Assembly: GCA_040768905.1 (NCBI GenBank) | Contig: JAXGMA010000001.1 | Span: forward strand, 1,178,001-1,242,000 | Source: SZUA-584 sp040768905 | GTDB lineage: Bacteria; Bacillota; Clostridia; Christensenellales; SZUA-584 | DNA length: 64,000 nucleotides | Reading direction: 5' to 3' | Part shown: positions 43,278 to 51,475 of the stretch, one piece after another | Numbering within the stretch: position 1 is the first letter of the stretch | Layout of the letters: every line of letters starts with the position of its first letter | Program-made: the position numbers and the translations under genes | Notes under the pieces: generated by a model | Told to the model about the DNA's origin: nothing | Databases searched by the model: none | What the model saw: the letters and a program-made list of their open reading frames with translations, nothing else

Positions 43278-43817
43278 TTATCTATGCTGCGGCGGAATCT
43301 CAAAACCGCACACTGGACAACGATTTTCCTTGACTCTTTGGCCGCATTTGCAGACAACGCCGATTCTTTTGGCGGGGTTGCCAACAACCAGCGCGTATGG
43401 AGCGACATCGTTTTTCACTACGCTGCCCGCGCCTACCATGGCATATTCACCGATCGTGTTGCCGCAAATAATTGTAACATTTGCACCGATGGATGCGCCC
43501 TTCTTAATAAGCGTAGGCACGACCTTCCAATTAGGATTCTGAGCACGCGGGAAATAATCATTTGTAAAAACCGCGTGCGGACCCACAAAGACATCATCCT
43601 CAATCGTTACACCATTATAGACAGAAACGCCGTTTTGCACCTTCACATTGTTCCCGATTGTCACAGCATGGTCTACATAAACATCTTTGCTCAAGATGCA
43701 GTTTTCGCCGATTCTCGCATCCTCACGAATCTGGACATTAATCCAGACCTTAGTCCCTTGCCCGATTCTTGCTTTGCCGGAAACATGAGACGACTCATGT
43801 ATATAATAATCGTTCAT
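43278..43817 (-). CDS. Left-handed beta-helix N-acyltransferase (WlbB-like) with a zinc-ribbon tail
   Basis: A 179-residue hexapeptide-repeat enzyme: GKARIGQGTKVWINVQI, NCILSKDVYVDHAVTIGNNV, ASIGANVTIICGNTIGEYAM and AGSVVKNDVAPYALVVGNPA. It probably acetylates the amino group at C3 of UDP-2-acetamido-3-amino-glucuronate. The last 24 residues are unusual: VCKCGQRVKENRCPVCGFEI has two Cys pairs, a zinc-ribbon of the rubredoxin type, not found in typical WlbB enzymes. Confidence 0.88.
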   Translation of the reverse strand: MNDYYIHESSHVSGKARIGQGTKVWINVQIREDARIGENCILSKDVYVDHAVTIGNNVKVQNGVSVYNGVTIEDDVFVGPHAVFTNDYFPRAQNPNWKVVPTLIKKGASIGANVTIICGNTIGEYAMVGAGSVVKNDVAPYALVVGNPAKRIGVVCKCGQRVKENRCPVCGFEIPPQHR

Positions 43818-43828
43818 TAACTCTCCTC

Positions 43829-44911
43829 TTATAAGGCGTTTATTGCCGCTGTAACCTTTTCAAGATCACCGGGCTTCAATGCCGGATGAACAGGAATAGA
43901 CAGCACTTGATCTTTAATGATGTCCGTGACCTTATATTCCGTATGGAAATTCATATTCTTATAGCAGGCTTGTTCAGGTATGCTATAAGGATAAAAAATG
44001 CCGTGTCCTATTCCGCTGCTTTCAAAAACCTTTATCAGATCCTGTCTTTTTCCTTTTAACACCTTGATCGTGTACTGATGATACACATGGTGCGCGGCGT
44101 CTGATACATACGGGACAATAATACTGTCATTTATAATATTTTCATTGTAGAAAGAAGCGTTTTTTCTTCTGGCATCGTTAAAACCGTCAAGCTTTTTAAG
44201 CTGCTCAATTCCAATCGCCGCAGAAATATTGGTCATCCTATAATTGTATCCAACGATGTCATGCTGATACCTTATTTTCATTCCGTGGTTAACGAGTAAT
44301 CTTGCCTTGTCGGCCACAGCCATGTCATTTGTTAACACGATCCCGCCTTCAGATGTGGTCATATTTTTCGTCGGGTAAAAGCTGAATGTTGACGCATGTC
44401 CAAATGTTCCGCATTTTTTGTTCCGCCATTTGGCACCATGAGACTGGGCGCAATCTTCAATGACCAACAAAGCGTTTTTTTGAGCGATACTTAGTATTGC
44501 GTCCATGTCGCAGGATTGCCCGAACAGATGGACGACCAATATCGCTTTGGCATCCGGATTTTCTTTGACTTTTTGCTCCAAAGACAATGGGTCGATGGTA
44601 AACGTTTTTTCATCAATATCCGCGAAAACGGGTTTCGCGCCAACGTAGACGATACTGTTTGTTGAAGCAATGAACGAGTATGCCGTCGTTATGACCTTGT
44701 CTCCTTCACGTATTCCAAGAGCTCTTAAAGCTAACTCTAACGCAGTGGTTCCGGAAGAACATGCAATACCATGCTGAGTGCCTATGTATTGTGCAAAACA
44801 TGTTTCAAAGTCGATAACTTGTTTCCCGCTTGCTATAAAACCGCTGTCAAGTACGCCTAGAACCGCACGTTTTTCTTCCTCACCAATTTGCGGAGTGGCT
44901 ACTGGTATCAT
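43829..44911 (-). CDS. DegT/DnrJ/EryC1/StrS-family aminotransferase (WlbC/PglE-like)
   Basis: A 360-residue PLP enzyme: GIACSSGTTALELALRALGI, VITTAYSFIASTNSIVYVGA, LLVIEDCAQSHGAKWRNKKC (contact with the pyridine ring) and the Schiff-base Lys in STFSFYPTKNMTTSEGG. In combination with the Gfo/Idh enzyme and the LbH acyltransferase it most likely makes the amino group at C3 of UDP-GlcNAc3NAcA. It is directly downstream of the ArnC-like GT2 gene. Confidence 0.9.
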   Translation of the reverse strand: MIPVATPQIGEEEKRAVLGVLDSGFIASGKQVIDFETCFAQYIGTQHGIACSSGTTALELALRALGIREGDKVITTAYSFIASTNSIVYVGAKPVFADIDEKTFTIDPLSLEQKVKENPDAKAILVVHLFGQSCDMDAILSIAQKNALLVIEDCAQSHGAKWRNKKCGTFGHASTFSFYPTKNMTTSEGGIVLTNDMAVADKARLLVNHGMKIRYQHDIVGYNYRMTNISAAIGIEQLKKLDGFNDARRKNASFYNENIINDSIIVPYVSDAAHHVYHQYTIKVLKGKRQDLIKVFESSGIGHGIFYPYSIPEQACYKNMNFHTEYKVTDIIKDQVLSIPVHPALKPGDLEKVTAAINAL

Positions 44912-44941
44912 TATTCATTACTCCTTATAATAAAAAGATAG

Positions 44942-45874
44942 TTAATTAAGGTCAATTTCTTTATCTATAATAAACCCGGGCCGATTCCTTGCACTATCCA
45001 GTGTTCTCCATAAATACTCCGCTATGATGCCAAGGGATATGTTGGTTATACCAAAACCGAATAATATGACGGCAACAATAGTTGGAAAACCCGCCGAATA
45101 TGGATAAAGATCAAATATCTTAACGATGAGAATATATAAAGCATATAGGATACCTGCGAAGGAAAGCAAGAGACCCATGATAGACACGGCGCGAATCGGG
45201 GCGAAAGAAAACGATACAAATGAATCAATAAACATCTTGATCCTTTTGCCAAACGTCCATTTTGATTTGCCTTTTTTACGCTCAAAATAATCACAATCAA
45301 TTATGGCACTCTTAAAACCCATATCAATTATCTGCAGGAATATGGATGAATTGAGCTCCTGATGTTTGTTGACCACATCACGCACCTTTTTATTGAATAT
45401 AAGGTTATTTACACCGCCCAACGGGAAATTTTTAATTGCATAGCGGCGTACCAATCTTGCAAATAGTTTGGAGAAAAAGTCTTCATTTTTTGATACTTTT
45501 GTTTTCCTTTTTTGGACATAAACAACATCGTAGCCTTCAAGTATTTTGTTGTATCCTCTATCTATTAATTCTACAGGCTCTTGGAGATCTCCAGAGAAAA
45601 ACATTGTGATTTCGGAGGAAGCTTTGCTTAATCCAGCCCTAATAGCTGCGTGTGAACCATAGTTTCTTGATAATATAATCAGTTTTGCTTTTGTATATTT
45701 AAAATTGAATCCTAATATTTTTTCAGCAGAATCATCTGTAGAACCATCACTTACAAATATGAGTTCAAGCTTGTACGCTTTATCTTTGGCATATTCATCC
45801 AATAAATTACACAAATCATCGACATTCTCTGATTCATTGTAAAAAGGAGTAATGACAGTTAAATCCGTTTTCAA
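44942..45874 (-). CDS. GT2 glycosyltransferase, undecaprenyl-phosphate type (ArnC/GtrB/CsbB-like)
   Basis: A 310-residue GT2: VITPFYNESENVDDLC, IFVSDGSTDDSAE, IILSRNYGSHAAIRAGL, FFSGDLQEPVELI (DxQ motif) and KKRKGKSKWTFGKRI-like segment near residue 215, followed by two transmembrane helices (AVSIMGLLLSFAGILYALYI and TIVAVILFGFGITNISLGII). This is the membrane-anchored layout that loads a sugar on undecaprenyl phosphate. TTG start. It pairs with the two ArnE/F-like genes and the YfhO protein. Confidence 0.9.
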   Translation of the reverse strand: MKTDLTVITPFYNESENVDDLCNLLDEYAKDKAYKLELIFVSDGSTDDSAEKILGFNFKYTKAKLIILSRNYGSHAAIRAGLSKASSEITMFFSGDLQEPVELIDRGYNKILEGYDVVYVQKRKTKVSKNEDFFSKLFARLVRRYAIKNFPLGGVNNLIFNKKVRDVVNKHQELNSSIFLQIIDMGFKSAIIDCDYFERKKGKSKWTFGKRIKMFIDSFVSFSFAPIRAVSIMGLLLSFAGILYALYILIVKIFDLYPYSAGFPTIVAVILFGFGITNISLGIIAEYLWRTLDSARNRPGFIIDKEIDLN

Positions 45875-45944
45875 AATTCCAAATATCCTTCCAACAAACT
45901 AATACTAACTTAATACACCATTCACGTTTTGTCCAGTAATTCGG

Positions 45945-47183
45945 CTAAATTCTTGTAACTGTTTCAACAAATACACATTCCCTTGACATGCAGCCTATCA
46001 AATCATAACCGTCCCACACCAATCCAAAATCAAGCGCAGCCCCTAACGGCACTATCCTGTCGATACCTTTAAGATTATTGTCCAGCACGAAGTTTTTAAG
46101 GTCATCCCTGCTTATTCCATAGTAAGTCAGCGTCTGGTATTTTTTATTGACGATATGCGCAATTTCAGAAAGGTCATATACCGAAGTTTCCACGAAGTAC
46201 CCGCCTGTGCCGCGTATTGTATCCACATCCTCCGGCAATTCCTTCATGATGATTCTGTAAACATAATTGTCATCCATGCGCTCAAATGATATCCCCTTGT
46301 GCGTAATGGCATCCCTGCAAAACTGGGTATACTTGTCCACCGCCATGACAGGCACCAGTTCATATTTTTCCTTGGCAACTTTCCGTACTGCTTCCCAAAA
46401 CCGCTTCCGTGCTGCGCTTAAAACAGATTCCTCACCGCGCCACACCACCAACCGCGGCGAGCTGCACGCGTTTTGATCCATCAAATACGTGTCATTAAAA
46501 AACCCCAGCGCCTGCCGGTCAAGGTTTTCACAGTCAAGAATAGCCTTGGCGTCGATAACACAGAAGGAATATCTGTCAGCAAAAAGTATTTCCGTGCTGC
46601 GCGGCGGAAGCGGCGACGTTCTTATCGCAGCGATCGTCGCATCTCCGCCCCAAACGATTCTCACGTCGCAAATAGATGAAAAGTAATCCGTCAGTTCCTT
46701 TATAATGCCGTATTTAACGACATATAAGCCATCGGATATTTGAGAATATTGGGGCTTTTCCAGAACCTTAACCAGTGCGTCAATAATAATGCTTTCCTGC
46801 ACATGCTCTTTTGGGGCCAGCTTAATAATATTGTTATTTCCGGCCAGCATAGACGCAACAAGAGAATACATGAAATTCACAGCAACGTTGGAAGGTGTGA
46901 TATGGAAGACGATTCCCTTTCCCGCAAAAACAGCTTCGCCATGCGTTTTCATATAATCCGCTTTTAATTTGCTCATGCTGGATTTTCTCATCCAAAAGGC
47001 AAGCGTTGTTACATCAGGGTATTCCCTTATTAAAGGACTCTTGAGCAGCAGCCTGGAAACATCGTCAAAAAAATCCAGCGTTATTGCTTCAAACGGTTGC
47101 CTGATCTTTGCAGACAGCAGACGTGCTTCGTCGATTTTTTCAGGCAACACAACTTTCATATCTTTATGCTCAATTGGCTGCAT
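45945..47183 (-). CDS. LuxC-like acyl-CoA/acyl-enzyme reductase
   Basis: About 412 residues when started at the ATG 14 bases inside the LuxE gene end; longer in-frame starts would overlap LuxE more. NAD(P) region GIVFHITPSNVAVNFMYSL and MLAGNNNIIKLAPKE, and the catalytic cysteine in LMDQNACSSPRLVVW match the LuxC reductase family, which converts acyl thioester or acyl-adenylate carried by LuxE to a long-chain aldehyde. No luxAB is present. It is transcribed with LuxE, the ligase, FabG, ACP and GNAT genes. Confidence 0.9.
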   Translation of the reverse strand: MQPIEHKDMKVVLPEKIDEARLLSAKIRQPFEAITLDFFDDVSRLLLKSPLIREYPDVTTLAFWMRKSSMSKLKADYMKTHGEAVFAGKGIVFHITPSNVAVNFMYSLVASMLAGNNNIIKLAPKEHVQESIIIDALVKVLEKPQYSQISDGLYVVKYGIIKELTDYFSSICDVRIVWGGDATIAAIRTSPLPPRSTEILFADRYSFCVIDAKAILDCENLDRQALGFFNDTYLMDQNACSSPRLVVWRGEESVLSAARKRFWEAVRKVAKEKYELVPVMAVDKYTQFCRDAITHKGISFERMDDNYVYRIIMKELPEDVDTIRGTGGYFVETSVYDLSEIAHIVNKKYQTLTYYGISRDDLKNFVLDNNLKGIDRIVPLGAALDFGLVWDGYDLIGCMSRECVFVETVTRI

Positions 47184-48240
47184 ATGTATCGCTGCACCCC
47201 CTAATTTCCGCATTCTTAATCCGTCCGTGTACTGCGATATACTTGCCTTTTCTTCCGCACGGGCAGTCGTCAATACCCAAGATCGTGCCTATATCTTCGG
47301 TCAGAAGAGAATGGCCTGGATAGCTTTCAGGCAATACCGATATAACCTGCAGCAAACCACTTTCCCCAATTCCGGCTTGTGAGAAATCTATGGGGTCGCG
47401 AATAATGACATCAGAAAATATTGAGGTGTGAAGATGCCCATGCTCGCACTCCATATATATTGATCCTGTTTGTTCTACCATCCCATAATAATCATGAACA
47501 CGCCGTATACCACACACATTTTTGAGGCCCGACCGAAAAGCCTCGCAGCTCACAGATTGGTCAACAAGCTTTTTCCATCCCCCGCCGTGTATAAGTATCC
47601 CTTTTTCCAAATCAAGCTTTGTGCCTGACGCTTTAAGCGCATTATAGAAGTGCTGCCAAACAATAAAGGTGAATCCGAATAACAGTATACCCTTTCCTTT
47701 ATGCTCATGAATAAAGCTCTTTAGTTCATCCAGTTTCAGCTGCATATCGTCATCCAGCGCATAAAAAATATCTCTGCCGAACACAGAAAAACCAAGTATA
47801 CCAGCTCCCCGGGCTGAAAACAGGTTTCTATCTTTCACTACAGCCTGTGAATCCAGTATGATCAGCGGCAAACGCTTTGGCCCAATGAACGAGGAAACGA
47901 TTTTGGCGAGAACCTTGGTTTGATTGGTCGCCGTGCGTTTATCGAGATGAATTTTCGAGACCTGCTGTCCTGTGGTGCCCGAAGACGTCATCGTTTTTAA
48001 TATCTCTTCGCTGCTTCTTAAATCAAATTCCTTAAACAAGCGTACCGGAAGAAACGGGATATCTGAGACGCGGGTTATACCTTCAATATTCCTTCCCAAT
48101 GCCTGCAATATCGCTTTATACTCCGGGCACAGTTTATAATGCCTTTTTGTGAGTGTTTTAAGCTCATCGAGCAAAACAGCCTCTTTTTGCGCGGAGTTTA
48201 ACGAATAAGGGGGCGTCTCAAGCATAGTCTCAACACTCAC
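47170..48240 (-). CDS. LuxE-like acyl-protein synthetase
   Basis: A 356-residue ANL-fold protein: TSSGTTGQQVSKIHLDK (AMP phosphate loop), YALDDDMQLKLDELKSF, GGGWKKLVDQSVS, DYYGMVEQTGSIYMECEHGH and the conserved C-terminal Cys of RIKNAEIRGC, the acyl-accepting residue of LuxE, which hands the acyl group to LuxC. It is coupled to the upstream ligase gene by a four-base overlap and to LuxC by 14 bases, so translation is strongly linked. Confidence 0.9.
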   Translation of the reverse strand: MSVETMLETPPYSLNSAQKEAVLLDELKTLTKRHYKLCPEYKAILQALGRNIEGITRVSDIPFLPVRLFKEFDLRSSEEILKTMTSSGTTGQQVSKIHLDKRTATNQTKVLAKIVSSFIGPKRLPLIILDSQAVVKDRNLFSARGAGILGFSVFGRDIFYALDDDMQLKLDELKSFIHEHKGKGILLFGFTFIVWQHFYNALKASGTKLDLEKGILIHGGGWKKLVDQSVSCEAFRSGLKNVCGIRRVHDYYGMVEQTGSIYMECEHGHLHTSIFSDVIIRDPIDFSQAGIGESGLLQVISVLPESYPGHSLLTEDIGTILGIDDCPCGRKGKYIAVHGRIKNAEIRGCSDTYAAN

Positions 48241-49640
48241 TCAAACACCTCCATAATTCTCGCATAGATTGTTTTGCCAGATTCGTTCTTCGGTATCTTT
48301 TGTATGTATTCCACTTTGATCGCGCTTTTGTGTATACGCAAAACAGTCGAGAGAAAGGCTTCAACCTTGCCGATGACCTCTTTATCGGTTATCACTACGA
48401 TCATCTGATCGTCCTTTCCAGTACAGGCACATTCATAGCCTTTGTTCTTAACCATCTGCTCAATCTCATCTAGATTGACTCTGTTTCCGAATATTTTGAT
48501 AAATCTCTTTTTTCTGCCGACAATGTAGTAGAAGCCATCATCGTCACGTTTGGCCATATCGCCGGTATACAGTACGCCGTTATTCTCATCACCCTTTGAA
48601 AGATCATCAAGGCATTCCGCATAACCCAGTGAAACGTTGGGGCCTTGATATACGAGTTCGCCAGGCCTTTCCGGCTGTGTGATTTCATTGCCAGCGTCAT
48701 CAGCGAGACTGAATTTGCCGCCCGGTATAGCCACGCCCATGCTTCCGCATTTGGACAACGCGTATTGATACGGCAGATAACTCATCCGGGCAGTTGCCTC
48801 TGATGCCCCATACATAACATAAAACCTAAGCCCCTTCTGCTCGCTGTACTGAGCATACTCTTTGGTCATCTCATAGTTAAGCTTACCGCCAGCCTGTGTC
48901 ATGGCTCTGAGTGTCGGGAGATTCATAGAGAAAAACCTAAGCTTTTTGAGCATCTCATAAGTGTAAGGTACGCCACCAAAAGAGGTCGCGCCGTATTGCC
49001 TGAACACGGCCCAAAACTCCTTCTGCATCACCGTGTGATTGGTCAATATTATCGCCGCGCCAGCGAGCAGGTGGCTGTTGATGATTGAAAGCCCATATGT
49101 ATAATTCATTGGCAGCGTTGTGATTGGCCTTTGTGTTTCATCCAATTCCAGGTATTCTGCTATTGAGTGTGCATTTGATTCAATATTCTTATACGATAAT
49201 CTTACAAGTTTGGGGCTGCCGGTACTTCCTGACGTTGTCAGCAAAAGCGCCAAATCAGGATACAATAGATGCTCACCATAATGCAAATCTACCAAAACAT
49301 AGTTTCCCCACCTGAATTTCGGTCTTTTGTAATCGAAACTATCATTGGGCGCCCAGATATAATGCGGCTTATGCGTTTCGAGCAGATTTTGCGCAAGCTC
49401 TTTATTAATCGCTGCATCCAAAAGCAAAGGGACATGGCCCGCGCGCAGACATGCCAAATAACCCGCTACACAATCTTTATCATTGCTACAAAAAATAAGG
49501 ACAAGCGCCTTCTTGTTTTCAATATGAGCGGCTATTCTGTCAGCTATACGGGCAAGCTCCTCATACAAAACCGGCTCCGCATCCTCCTGATATATAGCAA
49601 CATTTTTCTTGTGATTTTCCAGTGAGCGAAAAAAGCTCAT
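48237..49640 (-). CDS. AMP-dependent acyl-CoA/acyl-ACP ligase
   Basis: A 467-residue adenylate-forming enzyme: LLLTTSGSTGSPKLVRLSYK (P-loop), YVMYGASEATARMSYLP, VLYTGDMAKRDDDGFYYIVG and the lid-domain Lys in IPKNESGKTIYARI. It is short for the family (the C-terminal domain is present). It probably charges the ACP at 50373 or activates a carboxylic acid for LuxE/LuxC. It overlaps the FabG gene by four bases. Confidence 0.9.
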   Translation of the reverse strand: MSFFRSLENHKKNVAIYQEDAEPVLYEELARIADRIAAHIENKKALVLIFCSNDKDCVAGYLACLRAGHVPLLLDAAINKELAQNLLETHKPHYIWAPNDSFDYKRPKFRWGNYVLVDLHYGEHLLYPDLALLLTTSGSTGSPKLVRLSYKNIESNAHSIAEYLELDETQRPITTLPMNYTYGLSIINSHLLAGAAIILTNHTVMQKEFWAVFRQYGATSFGGVPYTYEMLKKLRFFSMNLPTLRAMTQAGGKLNYEMTKEYAQYSEQKGLRFYVMYGASEATARMSYLPYQYALSKCGSMGVAIPGGKFSLADDAGNEITQPERPGELVYQGPNVSLGYAECLDDLSKGDENNGVLYTGDMAKRDDDGFYYIVGRKKRFIKIFGNRVNLDEIEQMVKNKGYECACTGKDDQMIVVITDKEVIGKVEAFLSTVLRIHKSAIKVEYIQKIPKNESGKTIYARIMEVFE

Positions 49641-50392
49641 GCTATTTGGCCCCCGTCTACGCCGATTATCTGTCCTGTGATGTATCTCGACATATCAGAT
49701 GCCAGAAAGACAGCGGAATCCGCGATATCTTCCGGCAACCCAACTCTACCCATACTGACGCGCTGCAGTTTTTCCTCGATATATTTGGGGTCAACGTTTG
49801 AGAGAAGGTCTGTGCTGATGACACCCGGCGCAATGGCGTTGACTCTTATGCCTCTTGGCGCCAGCTCTTTGGATGCGGATAATGTAAATGACAGCAATGC
49901 GCCTTTGCTTGCACTGTAGACACATTGCCCTGCGTTTCCCTTTGTGCCGACAATCGATAAGATGTTAATGATACTGCCTGATCCGCTTTTTTGCATTATC
50001 CGCGCGGCTAACTGCGCGAGGTTGATAGACCCGAACACGTTGACTTCGAAGACTTTTTTCATAAGTTCGTTGGTTATCATGCCAAGAAGCGCGTCTACCA
50101 TAATTCCAGCGTTATTAACCAGAATATCCAGTCTCTTTTGCTCTTTATAAATCTGCATCACGGCAGCCTTGGATGCTTCAAAATCAACAACATCAAAGCG
50201 TAGCGGCCTGATCTGCGGATTGTTTTTTGCGTTCAGTTTTTCACAAGCTTCTTGTTCACGGACATTGGCGTAAACAACAGCACCTCTGCTTGCATAAGCA
50301 TCTGCGATTGCCGCTCCAATGCCTCTTGACGCACCTGTGATCAAAGCAACTTTGCCTTCAAGCATATTTTTGTTATTCGAATTCGACACCAT
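49637..50392 (-). CDS. FabG-like 3-oxoacyl-[ACP] reductase (SDR)
   Basis: A 251-residue classical SDR: ALITGASRGIGAAIADAYA, DILVNNAGIMVDALLG, GSIINILSIVG (Ser), VYSASKGALLSFTLSASK (Tyr and Lys), IRVNAIAPGVIST and YITGQIIGVDGG. The length and the ending match FabG, which reduces 3-oxoacyl-ACP to 3-hydroxyacyl-ACP. It is placed between a dedicated ACP and a ligase, so it probably reduces an acyl chain made or carried in this module. It overlaps the ACP gene by 20 bases. Confidence 0.9.
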   Translation of the reverse strand: MVSNSNNKNMLEGKVALITGASRGIGAAIADAYASRGAVVYANVREQEACEKLNAKNNPQIRPLRFDVVDFEASKAAVMQIYKEQKRLDILVNNAGIMVDALLGMITNELMKKVFEVNVFGSINLAQLAARIMQKSGSGSIINILSIVGTKGNAGQCVYSASKGALLSFTLSASKELAPRGIRVNAIAPGVISTDLLSNVDPKYIEEKLQRVSMGRVGLPEDIADSAVFLASDMSRYITGQIIGVDGGQIA

Positions 50393-50615
50393 ATTTGGTT
50401 AAAATCTCCCGTCCTTTTGCATAAGTGCTCAGATCGATAATATCTTCCGTATCCATCATAATATCAAAAGCGTCCTCAAGTTCCGCTACCAATTTCATGT
50501 GCCCAACCGAATCCCAGGCAGCAATCGTGTTGTATGCAAGATCCTCACCGATTTCGCTCTTCTCCAGAGAAAAAACATCGCTGAATATCTCTTTTAGCTT
50601 TTGTTCGCTGTTCAT
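50373..50615 (-). CDS. Acyl carrier protein
   Basis: An 80-residue ACP with the phosphopantetheine serine in AAWDSVGHMKLVAELEDAF and helices of the usual length. It is a dedicated carrier distinct from the fatty-acid ACP. It overlaps the GNAT gene by four bases and the FabG gene by 20. A holo-ACP synthase or matching Sfp is not in the window. Confidence 0.9.
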   Translation of the reverse strand: MNSEQKLKEIFSDVFSLEKSEIGEDLAYNTIAAWDSVGHMKLVAELEDAFDIMMDTEDIIDLSTYAKGREILTKYGVEFE

Positions 50616-51355
50616 AGAAGCTCTCCTTTTTGTTTATGTTTCACATAGACGTATTTAATGTCGCATACCTCGAAACCAAGAATGTTATGGACTTTTAAAA
50701 TATTCTTGTTGTTGGAGGAAACGCCTGTTATTATTTTTTGGTGTCCGGCCTGTAGAATATAATTCATGCCTTTGTTGATCAAGCTTATTCCAAAGCCCTT
50801 GCCTTTAAACTGCGAATACATCCCCGCCAACCCGGCATAACCAATAGGGCCTTCGCTTTTTCGGGCTATAAAAAAGCCTGCAGGTACACCTTTGACAGAA
50901 AGCTCAAGGAAGTGGTCTCCCTTATCCATCAAATCTAATACCCAATTTTTATACCGCATCCCAGCTAGTTCTTTTGAAAAATGCGGGTCTAAAGATATCC
51001 TGTCAGTATCAAAAACATCATGCGGAATCTTTTCAATAGCGCGTAAAATCTCTGCTTTATCGAAAAGCCTTTTCATATCAGTGTTTCTTTCCGTAATCTT
51101 AATAAAAGAAGGACCGCGATAATTGTCTTTTGACAACTCTAAAATGATTTGACTCTCAATAAATGTAAAGCCAGCCCGAGGCAGATTCCAAATAAAATCC
51201 GAACAATTTACCGGGCATTTTAAGACCACATAATCTACGTCTTTATCAATAAGATACTCTTCCAAATCGGAAATCGAATCGCTGGCAAGCAGGTCTATTT
51301 CTAAACAACTCACGCCGATATTTCTCTTTTCCCAAGCCGCATCAACAACATTCAT
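50612..51355 (-). CDS. GNAT acyltransferase (WecD/FdtC-like)
   Basis: A 247-residue GNAT protein. The N-terminal half is poorly conserved and the C-terminal half has the acyl-CoA binding strand GPIGYAGLAGMYSQFKGKGF and ISLINKGMNYILQAGHQKII, followed by NNKNILKVHNILGFEV. Such proteins acylate amino-sugars, e.g. WecD. As the first gene of the acyl module it may transfer the acyl group from the ACP to an amino-sugar. Confidence 0.75.
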   Translation of the reverse strand: MNVVDAAWEKRNIGVSCLEIDLLASDSISDLEEYLIDKDVDYVVLKCPVNCSDFIWNLPRAGFTFIESQIILELSKDNYRGPSFIKITERNTDMKRLFDKAEILRAIEKIPHDVFDTDRISLDPHFSKELAGMRYKNWVLDLMDKGDHFLELSVKGVPAGFFIARKSEGPIGYAGLAGMYSQFKGKGFGISLINKGMNYILQAGHQKIITGVSSNNKNILKVHNILGFEVCDIKYVYVKHKQKGELL

Positions 51356-51475
51356 AATACTGCGCTTACACCCATTTATGCCTTTATTATCTAATAATCA
51401 TAAAATATAATACCCTATGTTATAATGTAATGCAAGTCTTGTAGCCATCGATAAGTCTATGTTTGAATTTATCTG

